Assembly: GCA_030035585.1 (NCBI GenBank)
Contig: CM057481.1
Span: forward strand, 6,659,128-6,723,127
Direction of reading: 5' to 3'
DNA: 64,000 nucleotides
Origin: Dugong dugon
Taxonomy: Eukaryota; Chordata; Mammalia; Sirenia; Dugongidae
In this document: one piece after another, positions 10,420 through 22,700 of the stretch
How positions within the stretch are numbered: position 1 is the stretch's first letter
Layout: every line of letters begins with the position of its first letter
Translations under genes and position numbers: made by a program
Notes under the pieces: generated by a model
What the model was told of the DNA's origin: nothing
The model's input: only the letters and a program-made list of their open reading frames with translations
Database searches by the model: none

Positions 10420-13400
10420 ATACACACAACTAACAGCCAACATTATTCTCAAGGGAGAGGGACTGAAAGCATTCCCACTGAGAACGGGAACCAGACAAGG
10501 ACGCCCTTTATCACCACTTTTTATACAACATTGTACTGGAAATCTTAGCTTGAGCAATAAGACAAGAAAGGGAGACAAAGGGTATCCAAATTGGTCAGGA
10601 AGAAGTAAAACTATGCCTATTCATGGATGATATTATCCTATACATAGAAAATCCCGAAGAATCCGCAGGAAATCTACTGGAAGTAACAGAAGGATTCAAC
10701 AAAGTGGCAGGGTATAAGATAAGCATACAAAAATCAGTCAGATTCCCCTACACTAACAAAGAGAACCCCAAAAAGAAATCAGGATAATAGTACCATTTAT
10801 AGTAGTCCCTTAAAAGATGGAATACTTAGGAATAACCCTAAAAAGGGATGAAAAAGTCTTATACAAAGAAAACTACAAAATACTATTGCAAAAAATCAAA
10901 AGAGGCCTTCATTAAAAAAAAAAAAAAAAACCCATGCTCATGGATAAAAGACTTAACACTGTGAAAATGTCAGTACTCCCCAAAGCTATCTATAGATACA
11001 GTGCAATCCTGATCTAAATTCCAACAGCATTCCTTAACAAGATGGAAAAACTAATCACCAACTTTATATGGAAAGGACAGAACCCCCAGATGAGTACAGC
11101 ATTACTGAAAAAGAAGAACAAAGTAGGAGGCCTCACACTACCCGATCTCAGAACCTACTATACAGCTATGGTAGTCAGAACAGCCTGCTACTGGTACAAC
11201 GACAGACACATAGACCGATGGAACAGAATTGAGAACCCAGAAATAAATCCATCCACCTGTGGACAGATGATCTTCAACAAACAGTGGAAGTCCGTTACAT
11301 GAGGAAGCAATAGTCTCTTCAGCAAATGGTGCTGGCAAAACTGGATATCCATTTGCAGAAAAATGAAACAGTATCCATGCCTCACACCATACACAAAAAC
11401 TAACTCAAAATGGATCAAAGAAGTAAATGTAATACCTGTAACTATAAAGTTCATGAAAGAAAACATAGGGGCAATGCTAGGGTCCCTAATTTATGGCATA
11501 AATAGAATATCAAGCATAACTAAAAATGCACACACCCCAGAAGATAAGCTAGATAACTGGGACCTCCTACAAATTAAATACGTATGCTCATCAAAAGGCT
11601 TTTCCAAGAGAATAAAAAGAGAACCTGCAGACTAGGAAAAAATCTTTGGCAATGGTATACCTGATAAAAGCTTAATCTCTAAAATATAGAGAAAAATTAA
11701 CAACTCAACAATAAAAAGACAAAGCAACCCAGTCACAAAATAGGCAAAAGACATGAACAGACACTTCACCAAAGAGGACATTCAGGCAATCAACAAATAC
11801 ATGCAAAGATACTCCTGGTGATTAACCAGTAGAGAAATGTAAATCAAAACTACAGTGAGATACCATTCTCACCCCAACATTACTGGCATGAATCAAAAAA
11901 AACAGAAAATAACAAATATTGGAAACATAGTTCATAAAGAAAGATTAGAACTCTTACGCACTTCTGATGGGAATTCAAAATGGTACAACCATTTTGGAAA
12001 ACAATATGGTGCTTCCTTAAAAATCTAGAAATAGAGATACCATATGATCCAGCAGTTCCACTTCTAGGCATATATCCTGGAGAAATAAGAACCGTCATAC
12101 AGATAGACATATGTACACTTGTGTTCACTGCAGCATTATTTACAATGGCAAAAGGATGGAAACAACCTAAATGCCATCAACAGATGAATGAATAAACAAA
12201 CTATTGTACATACACACAATGCAATACTACACAATGATAAAGAACAGTGATGACTCTGTGAAACATCTCACAACATGGATGAATCTGGAGGGCATTATGC
12301 TGAGTGAAATAAGTCAATCGCAAATGGACAAATATTGTATGAGACCCACCATTATAAAAACTGAAGAAAAGATTTACACACAGAAAGAAACAATCTTTAA
12401 TAGTTAAGAAGAAGGGAGTTGGGGAGGGGAAATCACTATATAGTTGACAAGTGTTACCTTTGGTGAAGCGGAAGGCAATACAGGGGAAGTCAGCACAACT
12501 TGACCAAGGCAAGGGAAGACACTTAGAGGAACATAAAAAAAAAAAAAAAAAAAGCACCTACAGTAAATACTATAACTTACAAGCAGATGCATAGGCAGAT
12601 ATGTATGCTGAATAGGGGAAGGAAGGCATATAGGAGTATACCTGTGTACATATATGGGTTAGGCTTTGGATATTTTTATATACATATTTGTATGCACAGT
12701 ATGTATATTCATATGTATAATAGAGCACAAAGGAGGCACAGTCACAGAAGCTTCCTAGACACATCCAAACACCTTGAAAGACCAAGTTACTGGGGCTGAG
12801 GGCTGGGGACCATGGTCTTGGCGGACATCTAGGTCAATTGGCATAACCATAGTTCATAAAGAAAATGTTCTACATCCTCCTTTGGTGAGTAACGTCTGGG
12901 GTCTTAAAAGCTTGCAATCGGCCATTGAAGATATATCTATTGGTCTCATCCTGTCTGGAGCAAAGGAGAATGAAGAAAACAAAGGACACAAGGAAAATAT
13001 TATCCAAAGGACTGTGGAGCACATAAACCATAGCCTCTACGAGCCTGAGCCCTGAAGAACTAGATGGTGCCCGGCTACCACCACAGACAGCTCTGAATGG
13101 GATCACAATAGAGGGTCCTGGACAGAGTGGGAGAAAAAATATAGAGCAAAATTCAAATCCACAAAAAGACTAAATTTACTGGTCTGACAGAGACTGAAGG
13201 AACCCCTGAGACTATGGCCCCCGGACACCCTGCTAATTCAGAACTGAAGCCACAGCTGAAATCCACCTTTCAGCCAAAGTTCAGACAAGCCTGTAAAACA
13301 AACAATAACACGTGTGAGGAACGTGCTCCTTAGTTCAGTCAAGTATAGGAGACCAAATGGCAACATCTACCCAAAAACAAAGACGAGAAGGCAGGAAGGG

Positions 13401-13565
13401 ACAGAAAAATTGGACAAATGGAAACTGGGAACCTGGGGTGGGAAGGAGGAGAGTGCTGACACATTGTGGGGATTGCAACCAACGTCAGGAAATAATCTGT
13501 GTATGAATTTTTGAATGAGAAACTGATTTGCTCTGTAAACTTTCACCTAAAGCACAATTAAAAAA
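10420..13565 (+). mobile_element. 5'-truncated L1 (partial ORF2 plus 3' UTR)
   Basis: Starts inside the ORF2 reverse-transcriptase domain and ends in an A-tract at 13558-13570. The target duplication is imperfect, about 19 bp (10401-10419 and 13566-13584, three mismatches), within the palindromic DNA element, so the boundary is well defined. The 3' UTR (about 12360-13565) is a single-module type with gaacctggggtgggaaggag near its end. It contains a T/A-rich stretch around 12650-12720. Confidence 0.92.
10425..12360 (+). pseudogene. L1 ORF2 remnant (RT domain to C-terminus)
   Basis: Degraded ORF2: the segment encoding a 'TRQGRPLSPLF'-like block begins near 10490. The active-site region reads through 'catgcctattcatggatgat' (about 10612-10630), so the first residues of the FADD-type motif are altered. 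An 86-residue open piece (11042-11302) has [20 protein letters not shown]. The C-terminus is recognisable at 12040-12350 (EIPYDPAVPLLGIYPGEIRT, KYCMRP). Multiple frameshifts and an A-run at 10914-10930 break it. Confidence 0.88.
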
Positions 13566-13773
13566 AAAAATACAGATACCCAGTTAAATTTGAGTTTCAA
13601 AGAAACAGCAAAAATATTTTTTAGTATAAGTATGTCCCATGCAATATGTGGTACATACTTATACTAAAAGGTTTTTGTTGTTGTTTATCAGAAATTGCAG
13701 TTTAACTGCTTGTACTGTATTTTATCAGGATACTCTGTTCTAGTTTAAGACGATAACAGCTCATTGCCTTTTT

Positions 13774-14182
13774 TTAAAATAATTGTTTATTGTGTTTTTG
13801 GTGAAGATTTAAACAGCAGTTTGGGTCCCCATTCAACAATTTCTACACAAGTTGTTGAGTGCATTGGTTACATTCTTCACAATGTGAACATTCTCATTTT
13901 TATTCTGGTTGTTCCATTTCCATTAATCTAGTTTCCCTGTCCCCTTATATTCTCATCTTTTTTTTTTTTTTAAAGTGACTGTTGACCTTTTGTTCTCATG
14001 TAAGTGATTTTTTAAAGGAGCACAGTACTTATGGGTGATATTCATTATTTTTTGAGCTAATTTGTTATTTGGTTACAAGGTGACCCTCAGGGGTTAGTCT
14101 CTGTTCAGGGTCTGAAGAGTAACTCAGGGCAATAGTTTCCGGGAGTCCTCCAGTGTCAGCCAGTCCCGTAGGTCTGGTTAAA
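13774..14182 (-). mobile_element. L1 3' UTR fragment of a different subfamily
   Basis: Starts T-rich (tttaaaataattgtttattg), then gtgaagatttaaacagcagt and aatctagtttccctgtcccc, and ends near gtcccgtaggtctggtt. It is not the same 3' UTR type as the plus-strand L1s here. Flanked by a near-perfect duplication (agctcattgccttttt at 13758-13773, agctcattgctttt at 14183-14196), supporting a 5'-truncated L1 insertion of about 400 bp. Confidence 0.75.
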
Positions 14183-14199
14183 AGCTCATTGCTTTTTGT

Positions 14200-14360
14200 T
14201 GGCATGTAGGGTCACACACTAGTTGTGTCATCTATAAAATGGTCCTAAAACATAGCAGCAATCTCCCAAGGTTGTTGAGACAGCTGGAAACATTGATCCT
14301 GGTGAAGCTCCTAGAACAGTTCCTGACACCTAGTAAGCACCATGAAAGTGTCAGCCTCTC
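14200..14360 (+). mobile_element. MIR-like ancient SINE
   Basis: Contains the conserved MIR core features in diverged form: gttgtgtcatctataaaatg (core), ggttgttgagacagctgg, and the tail gttcctgacacctagtaagc. Old tRNA-derived mammalian SINE. Ends are uncertain. Confidence 0.6.
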
Positions 14361-14914
14361 TTCCTGTGGTGGTGGTCCTTTGTCCCAAGGTTGCAGACAC
14401 CTCTTCTGCTGGAATCTTGCTGATGCAGATCTATTAAACCTAAAAGAATCTTCCTGATACAATTGGTAGCCACTGTAGATTCATCTGCCAAATTATAGGC
14501 TCACCTGTGTGACCCCTTGCCTGTGATACTTGAAGATTTAATGTGATGCTGTGTCCGGAGGCATTGCAAAGAGCCACAAGAACTGTAAGCGCCTCTTTTC
14601 CTTTTGCTTTTCATGGGGACATTCTTGGCATACATCAGGCGTGTTCTGGAACATGTGTGATTAAGCAAAGAAGTAGAGAAAAGACAGAAGAGGTGAATGC
14701 AAGGTGCAGGTCACAATTAGTAGAATCACAATGAAGGTAAGCTATGAGAGGGTACAGGCATTACCATTACACCGCTTGGGAGTCCACCATGATGTTTGTG
14801 GGTGTTTTAAATGTAAGACCAGCCAGTGTTCCTGATTATTAATCTGTGATCCTCTAGAAATGCTATGAACCAGGAACCCCTGCCTCCATCGCTGCTCTGG
14901 GAGAGTAGTGTACA
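14361..14914. other. Single-copy DNA, no gene seen
   Basis: No exon or RNA gene is supported. The overlapping small reading frames have no recognisable domain. Confidence 0.35.
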
Positions 14915-15290
14915 GGTGATAGTGGGCTGGTTTATAAAGCAGTACCAGACAATACCAGAAACTCAGTGGCTTGACCAACCACAATTTACTTCTCATCCTT
15001 GCAAAGTCCACAGTGGTTCCAGGTGACTCTCCAGGGTGGCTGTCCTCCAAGGGGTGGCCCAGCATTCTAGGCTCCTACTGTCTTGTAGCACCTTCATCTC
15101 AAGGCTTCAAAGTTCCCCATAATTGAGGATGAGAGGCAGGGACAATGGTAAGTAGGCCTTTAAATGGGAAATGCCACCCCTGATCACAGCCTATGAGCCA
15201 GAACTAGCCACGTGGCCCTGCCCAACTGCAAAGGGGCTCTCAGACATAGCCTTCCACGTGTCCAGTAATGGGAGAAGACCCAGAACAGAT
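14915..15290 (-). mobile_element. MaLR/ERVL-type LTR remnant
   Basis: On the plus strand: gatagtgggctggtttataa, accagaaactcagtggcttg, a 'tttacttctcatcc' block, then agccacgtggccctgcccaa. This order matches the reverse complement of a common mammalian LTR whose sense 3' end reads '...AAGCCACTGAGTTTCTGG...'. Diverged and non-coding. The right boundary is uncertain and could extend to about 15470. Confidence 0.5.
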
Positions 15291-15529
15291 TGTGAGCTCT
15301 GGTTTGCCGCACTAGCAGATGGTGCTGACTGATTGTGTCACTGTTTTCCACAAAGCCCAGAACCCATGGCAGAATCCTCTCCACTGTCCTGCAGGCAGTA
15401 GCTGGCAGTCAAAGCCAGCAAGAGATCTACCACCCGTTAGCTGTCTCTACACCCCTCTCATAACCAGCAAAATACCTGTTACGGTAGGAATTTGGATGTC
15501 ACGCATAATCGTTGGTCTTTTAGAAATAA

Positions 15530-15690
15530 AACCAAACCCTTTGCCATCAAGTTGATTCTGACTCATAGCAACCCACTAGGACAGAGTTAGAAGTGCCCCA
15601 CAGGGTTTCCAAGATGCAGCTGCTGGATTCGAACCGCTGACCTTTTGGTCAGCAACCAAGCTCTTAACCACTGCACCAACAGGGCTCCCT
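15530..15690 (-). mobile_element. AfroSINE-type SINE, short subfamily
   Basis: Landmarks in reverse: gccatcaagttgattctgac, ggacagagttagaagtgccc, gaaccgctgaccttttggtc, accaacagggctccct. Direct repeats around it: cttttagaaataa (ends 15529) and cttagaaataa (15691-15701). No long-class internal block. Confidence 0.9.
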
Positions 15691-15701
15691 CTTAGAAATA
15701 A

Positions 15702-17029
15702 GTGGAAATAAATAGTTTCTTCTGAAGTCTCTATCACAGTTTTTGATTTCTATGTTGATTTTCGTTCACCATCCCAACAGCCTCTGGTTGATTTGGGAGC
15801 ATATATTTGCCAGGTATGCTAGTTATCAATCTTAATGACAGTATATTATCAATGTATCTTCCATTTGCCTGAAATTGAAGACCTCCCTAGTTTCATTTCT
15901 CATGCAACAAAAATATTAGGAGTTTTTGATAACTGTCATGAAGGGAGGAGAAACTTATTAACAAACTTTTCAGTAAAAGTTGAAAATTGTTTTTTGATCT
16001 TACTACGAGACTGATGGTATGAGAGCCTTTTTCCAGCTGCGGGCAGTCTTATCTGTGATATCTTAAAGTGCTACTTGATGAGAGATTTCAGATCAGCTGC
16101 CACTGCAGCTCCGCCATCTCAATCCTGTTTTCACATAGATGGAATTTCCTGTAGGTGACACTTGCTCCCAGTTAACGTTGATGAAGGGACCTTGCTTCAG
16201 AATGTTCTCATGTCCGGGATATGAGTTGGATGCCCATGAGATATGATGCTTGGAAGGCTGGGGAAAAGTGAAAAAACCTTTTGAAAAACTTGGAGTTATG
16301 TTTCAAAATTCTTGTACTACGTGGTTGTTCATCCAGGTCCTAACCCACCGAATTTGTTGTTACTGGTTTGTTTTGAATAGCTGTTAGTTTAAGGCACAGC
16401 ACTAGGCACTATAAATTGTATTAGAGGTGTTTTCTAAAAATAAAAACTGAGGCAGTGGAGAAAGAGAAAAATATAGTAAAACATATAATCACCCACTACA
16501 CTGTGATTTTCAGGGTAAAGTGTCAGAGGAGCTAAGATGGGAGAAATCACTCGGGTTGAAATAGGCCTCATACAGGAGGAAAAGATCAGGAACATTCCAC
16601 TGATTACATGTCCAGGAGAAGAGAGAAGGGGGATCCTTGCACACTGGAGCCACAGACATTTAATTGGAGCTGTTTTTCTTGTGTCTCTGAATAAACTCCA
16701 AGCTTTCCTTGAACCCTTAGTGATTAAAAAAAAAAAAAAAAAGACTAGTATCTTCAAAGAGAGAAACACAAAAAAGCATCATTGAATTCCCACAGCGTAT
16801 TGATTCAAAGTGGTGTTCGGATAATTTCTATTTGCAACCTCCTGGTACTTCTTTTAAAAAGCAATGAAAATAGGTGTGTAAAATATTAGTCTGACATTGA
16901 ATCATAACCACTTTAAATACATTAGTCAGTGTGCGTATTTAATTATCCCCTGAGAGGAAACATTTTTTTTCCTAAGATTACTCATATTCTTGTTTGACAA
17001 GATCTGTATTTAACATTTAATTTATATTT
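15702..17029. other. Single-copy DNA, no gene seen
   Basis: About 1.3 kb without a recognisable exon. A 17-base A-run at 16727-16743 could be the tail of an unrecognised old retrocopy. Around 16070-16240 the sequence has LTR-like base composition but I could not match it to a family. Confidence 0.35.
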
Positions 17030-17234
17030 TGAAAACCAAACAGGTAATATATGAATGCATTTTTATTGCTTAAAATTCAAGCGCTACAGAAAAAGAAAGA
17101 GCAATAGGTCCCCTTTCATGGTCTTCCTCCCACCGTACTCTACCCTTCAGCCCTTCTTCTCTCAGCAGAGGGAACAACCAATGAAAGTGATGTGTGAATT
17201 CTTTGGTAGCTTTTCCTGGATGTTCACTCAGCTG

Positions 17235-17420
17235 AAGTCGGCTGAGTAAAGGCATCAGGAACGCCACGTATTCCAAGGCAGGTTTATTAGCCCGCTGCAG
17301 CAAGGATGAACACATACCAGAGGAACCGTGGGGTGTTTCTAAAGAGGGGGATTTAGACAAAGTGTACTTAGAAAGTTGAAGGCTGGAATTAGGGAATGTT
17401 CTGCTTAACAGGTGCTGGTC
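17235..17420 (-). other. Possible LTR-derived segment
   Basis: Read on the minus strand it includes gctgcagcgggctaataaac, a polyadenylation-signal context (AATAAA) like that in the R region of some retroviral LTRs. It sits between pieces of an older L1. Too short and isolated to assign a family; no coding sequence. Confidence 0.25.
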
Positions 17421-17890
17421 AGAATATGTAAACTGGGCAGTCTGGAACAGTAAGAGCTTATGGGTCTGTTAGGAGAATACATGGATCTGAAGGAGCTCGT
17501 GATGAAAGGGCGTAAGCGGAAGTCTGCAAGGTTTGGTTAGGTACAGTTTATCCATTTTGCAAATCTTAGTGCAATTTTACAAGTTGTGGTCTATATTCTA
17601 ATTCTCAAGTATCACATACGTGTGGCTATTGTATACAGAGATACATATAACAATAAAAGTTTATGTTGGATTTTATTTTGTACAAATGCTTTCCTGTTGG
17701 TTCACATCCCTCTTTTCACTTATTTGCCTTGGAAAATGCTTCTTTACCTATATCCATGGAATAATACTGTATTCTCTATGACCACTGCATAGTATTCAAA
17801 TGTATATATGTGTTCCACACTTTTTATTTTTCATTGCTTTTATCGATGGACATTAAGTTATTTATAATTTCTTTGGGTATCATGGACAGA

Positions 17891-18083
17891 AGTAGCTCTG
17901 GTGGGGCAGTGGTTAAGCACTTGGCTGCTAACCGAAAGGTTGGTGGTTTGAACTCACCAGCAGCTCTGAGGGTGAAAGATGTGGCAGTTTGCTCCCATAA
18001 AGATTTACAGCCATGGAAGCCCCATGGTGCAGTCCTCCTGTGTCCTCTGAGGTCGCTATGGGTCGGATTCAATGGCAAGGAGT
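17891..18083 (+). mobile_element. AfroSINE-type SINE, long subfamily
   Basis: Head: agctctggtggggcagtggt, ctgctaaccgaaaggttggt, ggtttgaactcacc. Then the long-class block gtggcagtttgctcccataa, catggaagccccatggtgca, and tail gtcgctatgggtcggattca. Inserted in an old L1 remnant; an imperfect tcat--aca repeat flanks it. Confidence 0.9.
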
Positions 18084-18599
18084 CATAAACAACACTACAG
18101 TGAATATCTTTATAATCAGGGCTCCTAATTATTAATTGGCAATAATTATTTAAAATTAAAGCTATAGATTAGCCAAATGAAAAAAATCACGTGTTATCCC
18201 AGCACCCAGAGTAACCACTATTAACATTTTAGGGCTTACTGTTTCAGGAACGCACCTTAAAAATCAGTGTAACCAATAGCGTAATAGGATATAATACAAT
18301 GTATACTTTCAGGTATCTGTTTTTAAAAATCGTATATTCTACAAAGAAAAACAATATATTTTTTATTAACTTCTTTTTTCATTTGCTATAGAGCAAACAT
18401 CTTTACCGATCATCTAACACACCCTTAGAACAGGATCTGTGAGGGCTGTATCACATTTGCATGTCTTGATGTACCATAGTTGAGCTACACTCTTATTATT
18501 GGGCACTGCTAACTTTTAATTTTTCTTATTAGAAACGTTGCTGTGAATAACGTATATTCCCTTATTTATTAACTTAGGGACAATTCCTGGAACATTCTT

Positions 18600-19788
18600 T
18601 TTTTGCTTGTTTGTTTTTTTAATAATTTATTGTACTTCAGGTGAAGGCTTACAGAACAAATAGTTTCTCATGAAACAGTAGTACACATGTTGTTTTATGA
18701 CATTGGGTAACAACCCCACAACATATTAACCCTCTAAATTCTCAACTTTTTTTTTTTTGGTGAAAATACACATAGCCAAAGATACACCATTTCAAAAATT
18801 TCTACATGCACAGTTCAGTGACATTGACTACGCTCTTCCACTTGTGCTGTTATTCTCACTTAAGATGAAGGCTTACAGAACAAAACAGTTTCTCATTTAA
18901 CAGTTACTACAAATGTTGTTCTATGACAATGGTTAACAATCTCACAACACATCAACAATATCCTTACTCAACCTTGTGTTCCCTATCACCAGCTTCCTTG
19001 TCCCCTTCTGCCTTCTGGCCCTTGTCACTGGACTCCTGTACCTCGTTAGTCTCATTTGGTTTTACGGGGCTTTCCACTCCCAGGCTGAACAGTGAACCTC
19101 GGAGGTAACTTCACCACTGAGTTAAATGGGGTCTGGGGGCCATACTCTCGGGGTTTCTCCAGTCTTCTTTAGGCCAGTAAATCTGGTCTTTTTTTATGTG
19201 TGTGAGTTAGAATTATGCTCTACATCCTTCTCCAGCTCTGTCCAGAACCCTCTGTTGTGATCCTGGTCAGAGCAGTCAGTGGTGGTAGCCGGGCACCATC
19301 TAGCTGTACTGGACTCAGTCCGGTGGAGGCCTTGGTAGCTGTGGACAATTAGTCCTTTGGACTAATCTTTTCCTTGTATCCTGTTCTCTTCATTCTCCCT
19401 TGCTCCTGAAGGGATGAGACCAGTGGAGTATCTTAGATGGCCGCTCACAGGCTTTTAAGGCCCCAGACACTACTCACCAAGGTAGAATGTAGAGCACTGT
19501 CTTTATAAGCTGTGTCATGCCAATTGAGCTAGATGATCCCCGAGACCATGGTCCCCTGAACCCTCCACCCAGCAGTTCAGTCCCTCAGGGAGTTTCGATG
19601 TGTCTATGGAGCTTCCATGACCTTTCCTTGTACAGGTTGTGCTAGTTTCCCCTGCATTGTGTACTGTCTCACCCTTCACCCAAGATACCACTTATCTATT
19701 GCCTGTTTAGTATTCCCCGTCCACCCCTCCCATCCCTGGTAACCAACAAAAATCATTACATTTTGTGTGTGAACTTTTTTATGGGTTT
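18600..19788 (-). other. L1 copy 1 3' UTR with duplicated terminal module
   Basis: About 1.19 kb. Two related blocks, 18641-18745 (gtgaaggcttacagaacaaa...) and 18865-18980 (atgaaggcttacagaacaaa...), flank a different terminal-looking block that begins with a T-run (18750-18762; A-run in sense) and ggtgaaaatacacatagcca. Each block resembles an L1 3' terminus. Further upstream lie landmarks shared with the 3' UTRs at 43265 and 12780, such as the reverse complement of agatggtgcccggctaccac. Confidence 0.85.
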
Positions 19789-22700
19789 TTACAATAGAGG
19801 TTTCATACAATATTTGTCCTGTTGTGATTGACTTATTTCACTCAGCATAATGTCCTCCAGTTTCATCCATGTTATGAGATAGTTCACAGATTCATTGTTG
19901 TTCTTTCTTGTTGCATAGTACTCCATTGTGTGTATGTACCATAGTTTGTTTACCAATTCATCTGTTGATGTGCATCTAGGTTGTTTCCATCGTTTTGCTG
20001 TTGTGAACAATGCTGCCATGAACATAGGTGTGCATATGTGTATTTGAGTGATGACTCTTATTTCTTTAGGATATATTCCTAGGAGTGGGATTGCTGGATC
20101 AAACGGTATGTCTATTTCTAGCTTTCTAAGGAAGCGCCATAACATTTTCCAAAATGGTTGTATCATTTTGCATTCCCACCAGCAGTGCATAAGGGTTCCG
20201 ATCTCCCTGCAGCCCCACCAACATTTGTTATTTCCAGTGTTTTTGATTCGTGCCAGTAATGCCGGGGTGAGATGGTATCTCATTGTGGTTTCAATTTGCA
20301 TTTCTGTAATGGCTAGTGATCATGAGCATTTCCTCATGTGTCTGTTGGCCATTTGAAGGTCTTCTTTGGTAAAGTGTCTGTTCATTTCCTTTGCCCATTT
20401 TTTAATAGGATTATTTGTCTTTTTGTTGTAGAGGTGTTGGATTTTCTTGTAGATTATGGAGATTAGACCTTTGTCTGACTTGTACTGTGCAAAAATTTTT
20501 TCCCAGTCTGTAGATTCTCTTTTTACTCTTTTGGTGAAGTCTTTTGAAGAGCATAGGTGTTTGATTTTTAGAAGATCCCAGTTATCTAGCTTATCTGTTG
20601 GGTTTTGTGCATTGATGGTTGTGGTTTGTATCCTGTTAATGCCATGTATTAAGGCCTGAAGTGTTGGCCCTATTTTTTCTTCTATGAACTTTATAGTTTT
20701 AGGCTTTATATTCAGGTCTTTGATCGATTTTGAAGTAGTTTTTGTATATGGTGTGAGGTATGGGTCCTATTTCATTGTTTCGCAAATGGATATCCAGTTT
20801 TGCCAGCACCATTTGTTAAAAAGACTGTCTTTTCCCATTTGATGGACTTTGGGCCCTTGTCAAAGATCAGGTAACGATAGGTGGATGGATTTACATGTGG
20901 GTTCTCAATTCTGTTCCATTGGTCAATGTATCTGTCATTGTACCAGTACCAGGCTGTTTTGACTACTGTAGCTGTATAGTAGGTTCTCAAGTCAGGTAGT
21001 GTGAGTCCTCCAACTTTATTCTTCTTCTTCAGTAGTGCTTCACTTATTTGGGGCTTCTTCCCTTTCCATATAAAGTGAATAATTAGTTTTTCCATCTCTT
21101 TGAAGAATGTTGTTGGTATTTGGATCGGGATTGCGTTGTATTTGTAAATTGCTTTGGGTAGAATAGTCATTTTCACAATGTTGAGTCTGCCTATCCATGA
21201 GCATGGTATGTTTTTCCATTTATGTAGATCCCTTTGGGTTTCATGCAGTAGTGTTTTATAGTTTTCTTTGTATAGGTCTTTCACATCCCTGGTCAGATTT
21301 ATTCCTAAGTATTTTATCTTTTTAGGGGCTATTGAAAATGGTATTGTTTGCCTGATTTCCTTTTCATCGTTCTCCTTACTGGTGTATAGGAATCCAACTG
21401 ATCTTTGAATGTTTATCATCTTGTATCCTGCTACTCTGCTGAATCTTTCTATTAGTTCCAGTAGATTTCTCGTGGAGTCTTTAGGGTTTTCCATGTATAG
21501 TATGATATCATCTGCAAACAGGGACTGTTTAACTTCTTCATTACCAATTTGGATGCCCTTTATTTCTTTTTCTTGCCTTATTGCTCTAGCTAGAACTTCC
21601 AGCACAATGTTAAATAGGAGTGGTGATAAAGGGCATCCTTGTCTTATTCCTGTTTTCAAGGGGAATGTTTTCAGCATCTCTCCATTAAGAATGATGTTGG
21701 CCGTTGGTTTTGCATACATGCCCTTTATTATGTTGAGAAATTTCCCTTCTATACCTATTTTACCGAGAGTTTTCATCAGGAATGGGCGTTGAACTTTGGC
21801 AAATGCCTCTTCTGTGTCAATTGAGATCATCATGTGATTCTTTTCTTTCCTTTTATTTATGTGGTAGATTACATTGATTGATTTTCTAATGTTGAACCAT
21901 CCTTGCATACCTGGTATGAATCCTACTTGGTCGTGGTGTCTTATTTTTTTGATATGATGGTGAATTCTATTGGCTAGAATTTTGTTGAGAATTTTTGCGT
22001 CTATATTCATGAGAGATATTGGTCTGTAATTTTCTTTTTTTGTGACATCTTTGCCTGATTTTGGTATCAGCGTTATGCCGGCTTCATAGAATGAATTTGG
22101 AAGTGTAGAAATAGGTTGAATAGAACTGGTACAAGCTCTTCTGTAAATGTTTTGTAGAATTCTCCAGTGAAGCCATCTGGGCCAGGGCTTTTTTTGGTTG
22201 GGAGTTTTTTTATTACCTTTTCAATCTGTACTCTTGTTATGGGTCTGTTCAGATTTTCAACATCACTTTGTTGTAGTTTCCTTAGGCCATGTGTTTCTAG
22301 AAATCTATACATTTCGTCTAGGTTTTCAAATTTGTTGGAGTGTAGTTTTTCATAATATTCTGTTATAATCCTTTTTATTTCATTTGGGTCTGTTGTGATG
22401 TCCCCCATTTCATTTCTTATTTGGGTTATTTGTTTCCTCTCCTGTTTTTCTTTTATCAGTCTGGCCAGTGGTTTGTCGATTTTGTTGATTCTTTCAAAGA
22501 ACCAACTTTTGGTTTTGTTGATTCTTTCTATTGTTTTTCTGTTCTCTATTTCATTTATTCCTGCTCTGATCTTTACTATTTCCTTTCTTCTGGTGGTTGT
22601 GAGCTTTTCTTGCTGTTCTCTTTCTATTTGTTTGAGTTCTGTAGTTAATGTTTTAATTATGTCCCTTTCTTCTTTTTTGATATGTGCATCTATTGCTATA

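Larger units (their letters stand above)
10201..13735. mobile_element. Palindromic non-autonomous DNA transposon (MER53-like), split twice
   Basis: Three pieces rebuild one small inverted-repeat element of about 200 bp: 10201-10229 (agggttgtcagatttagcaa...), 10398-10419 (ends caggtgctcagt) and 13566-13735. The right arm (caguttaactg-type block tttaactgcttgtactgtat, then tttatcaggat) is a diverged inverse of the left arm. The centre holds a perfect 17-bp hairpin. It carries no coding sequence. The family name is from memory of a similar palindromic mammalian element. An AfroSINE and then a 3.1 kb L1 separate the pieces. Confidence 0.75.
17030..18584 (-). mobile_element. Ancient L1M-type 3' remnants, interrupted
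   Basis: Several old, strongly diverged L1 3' pieces in minus orientation. 17030-17195 resembles an old L1 3' UTR (cccctttcatggtcttcctc). 17740-17890 and 18085-18125 resemble the ORF2 C-terminal coding region read backwards (gcatagtattcaaatgtata, gatggacattaagttattta). 18190-18584 repeats a similar pattern (gttatcccagcacccagagt, ccatagttgagctacactct). A SINE, a possible LTR piece and the complete L1 at 18600 interrupt it. Subfamily not asserted. Confidence 0.5.

Noticed and set aside
21409-21792. 127-codon plus-strand frame, also present at 55483-55929
   Set aside because: Antisense shadow of the RT domain of ORF2; similarity between the two comes from the L1 copies themselves.
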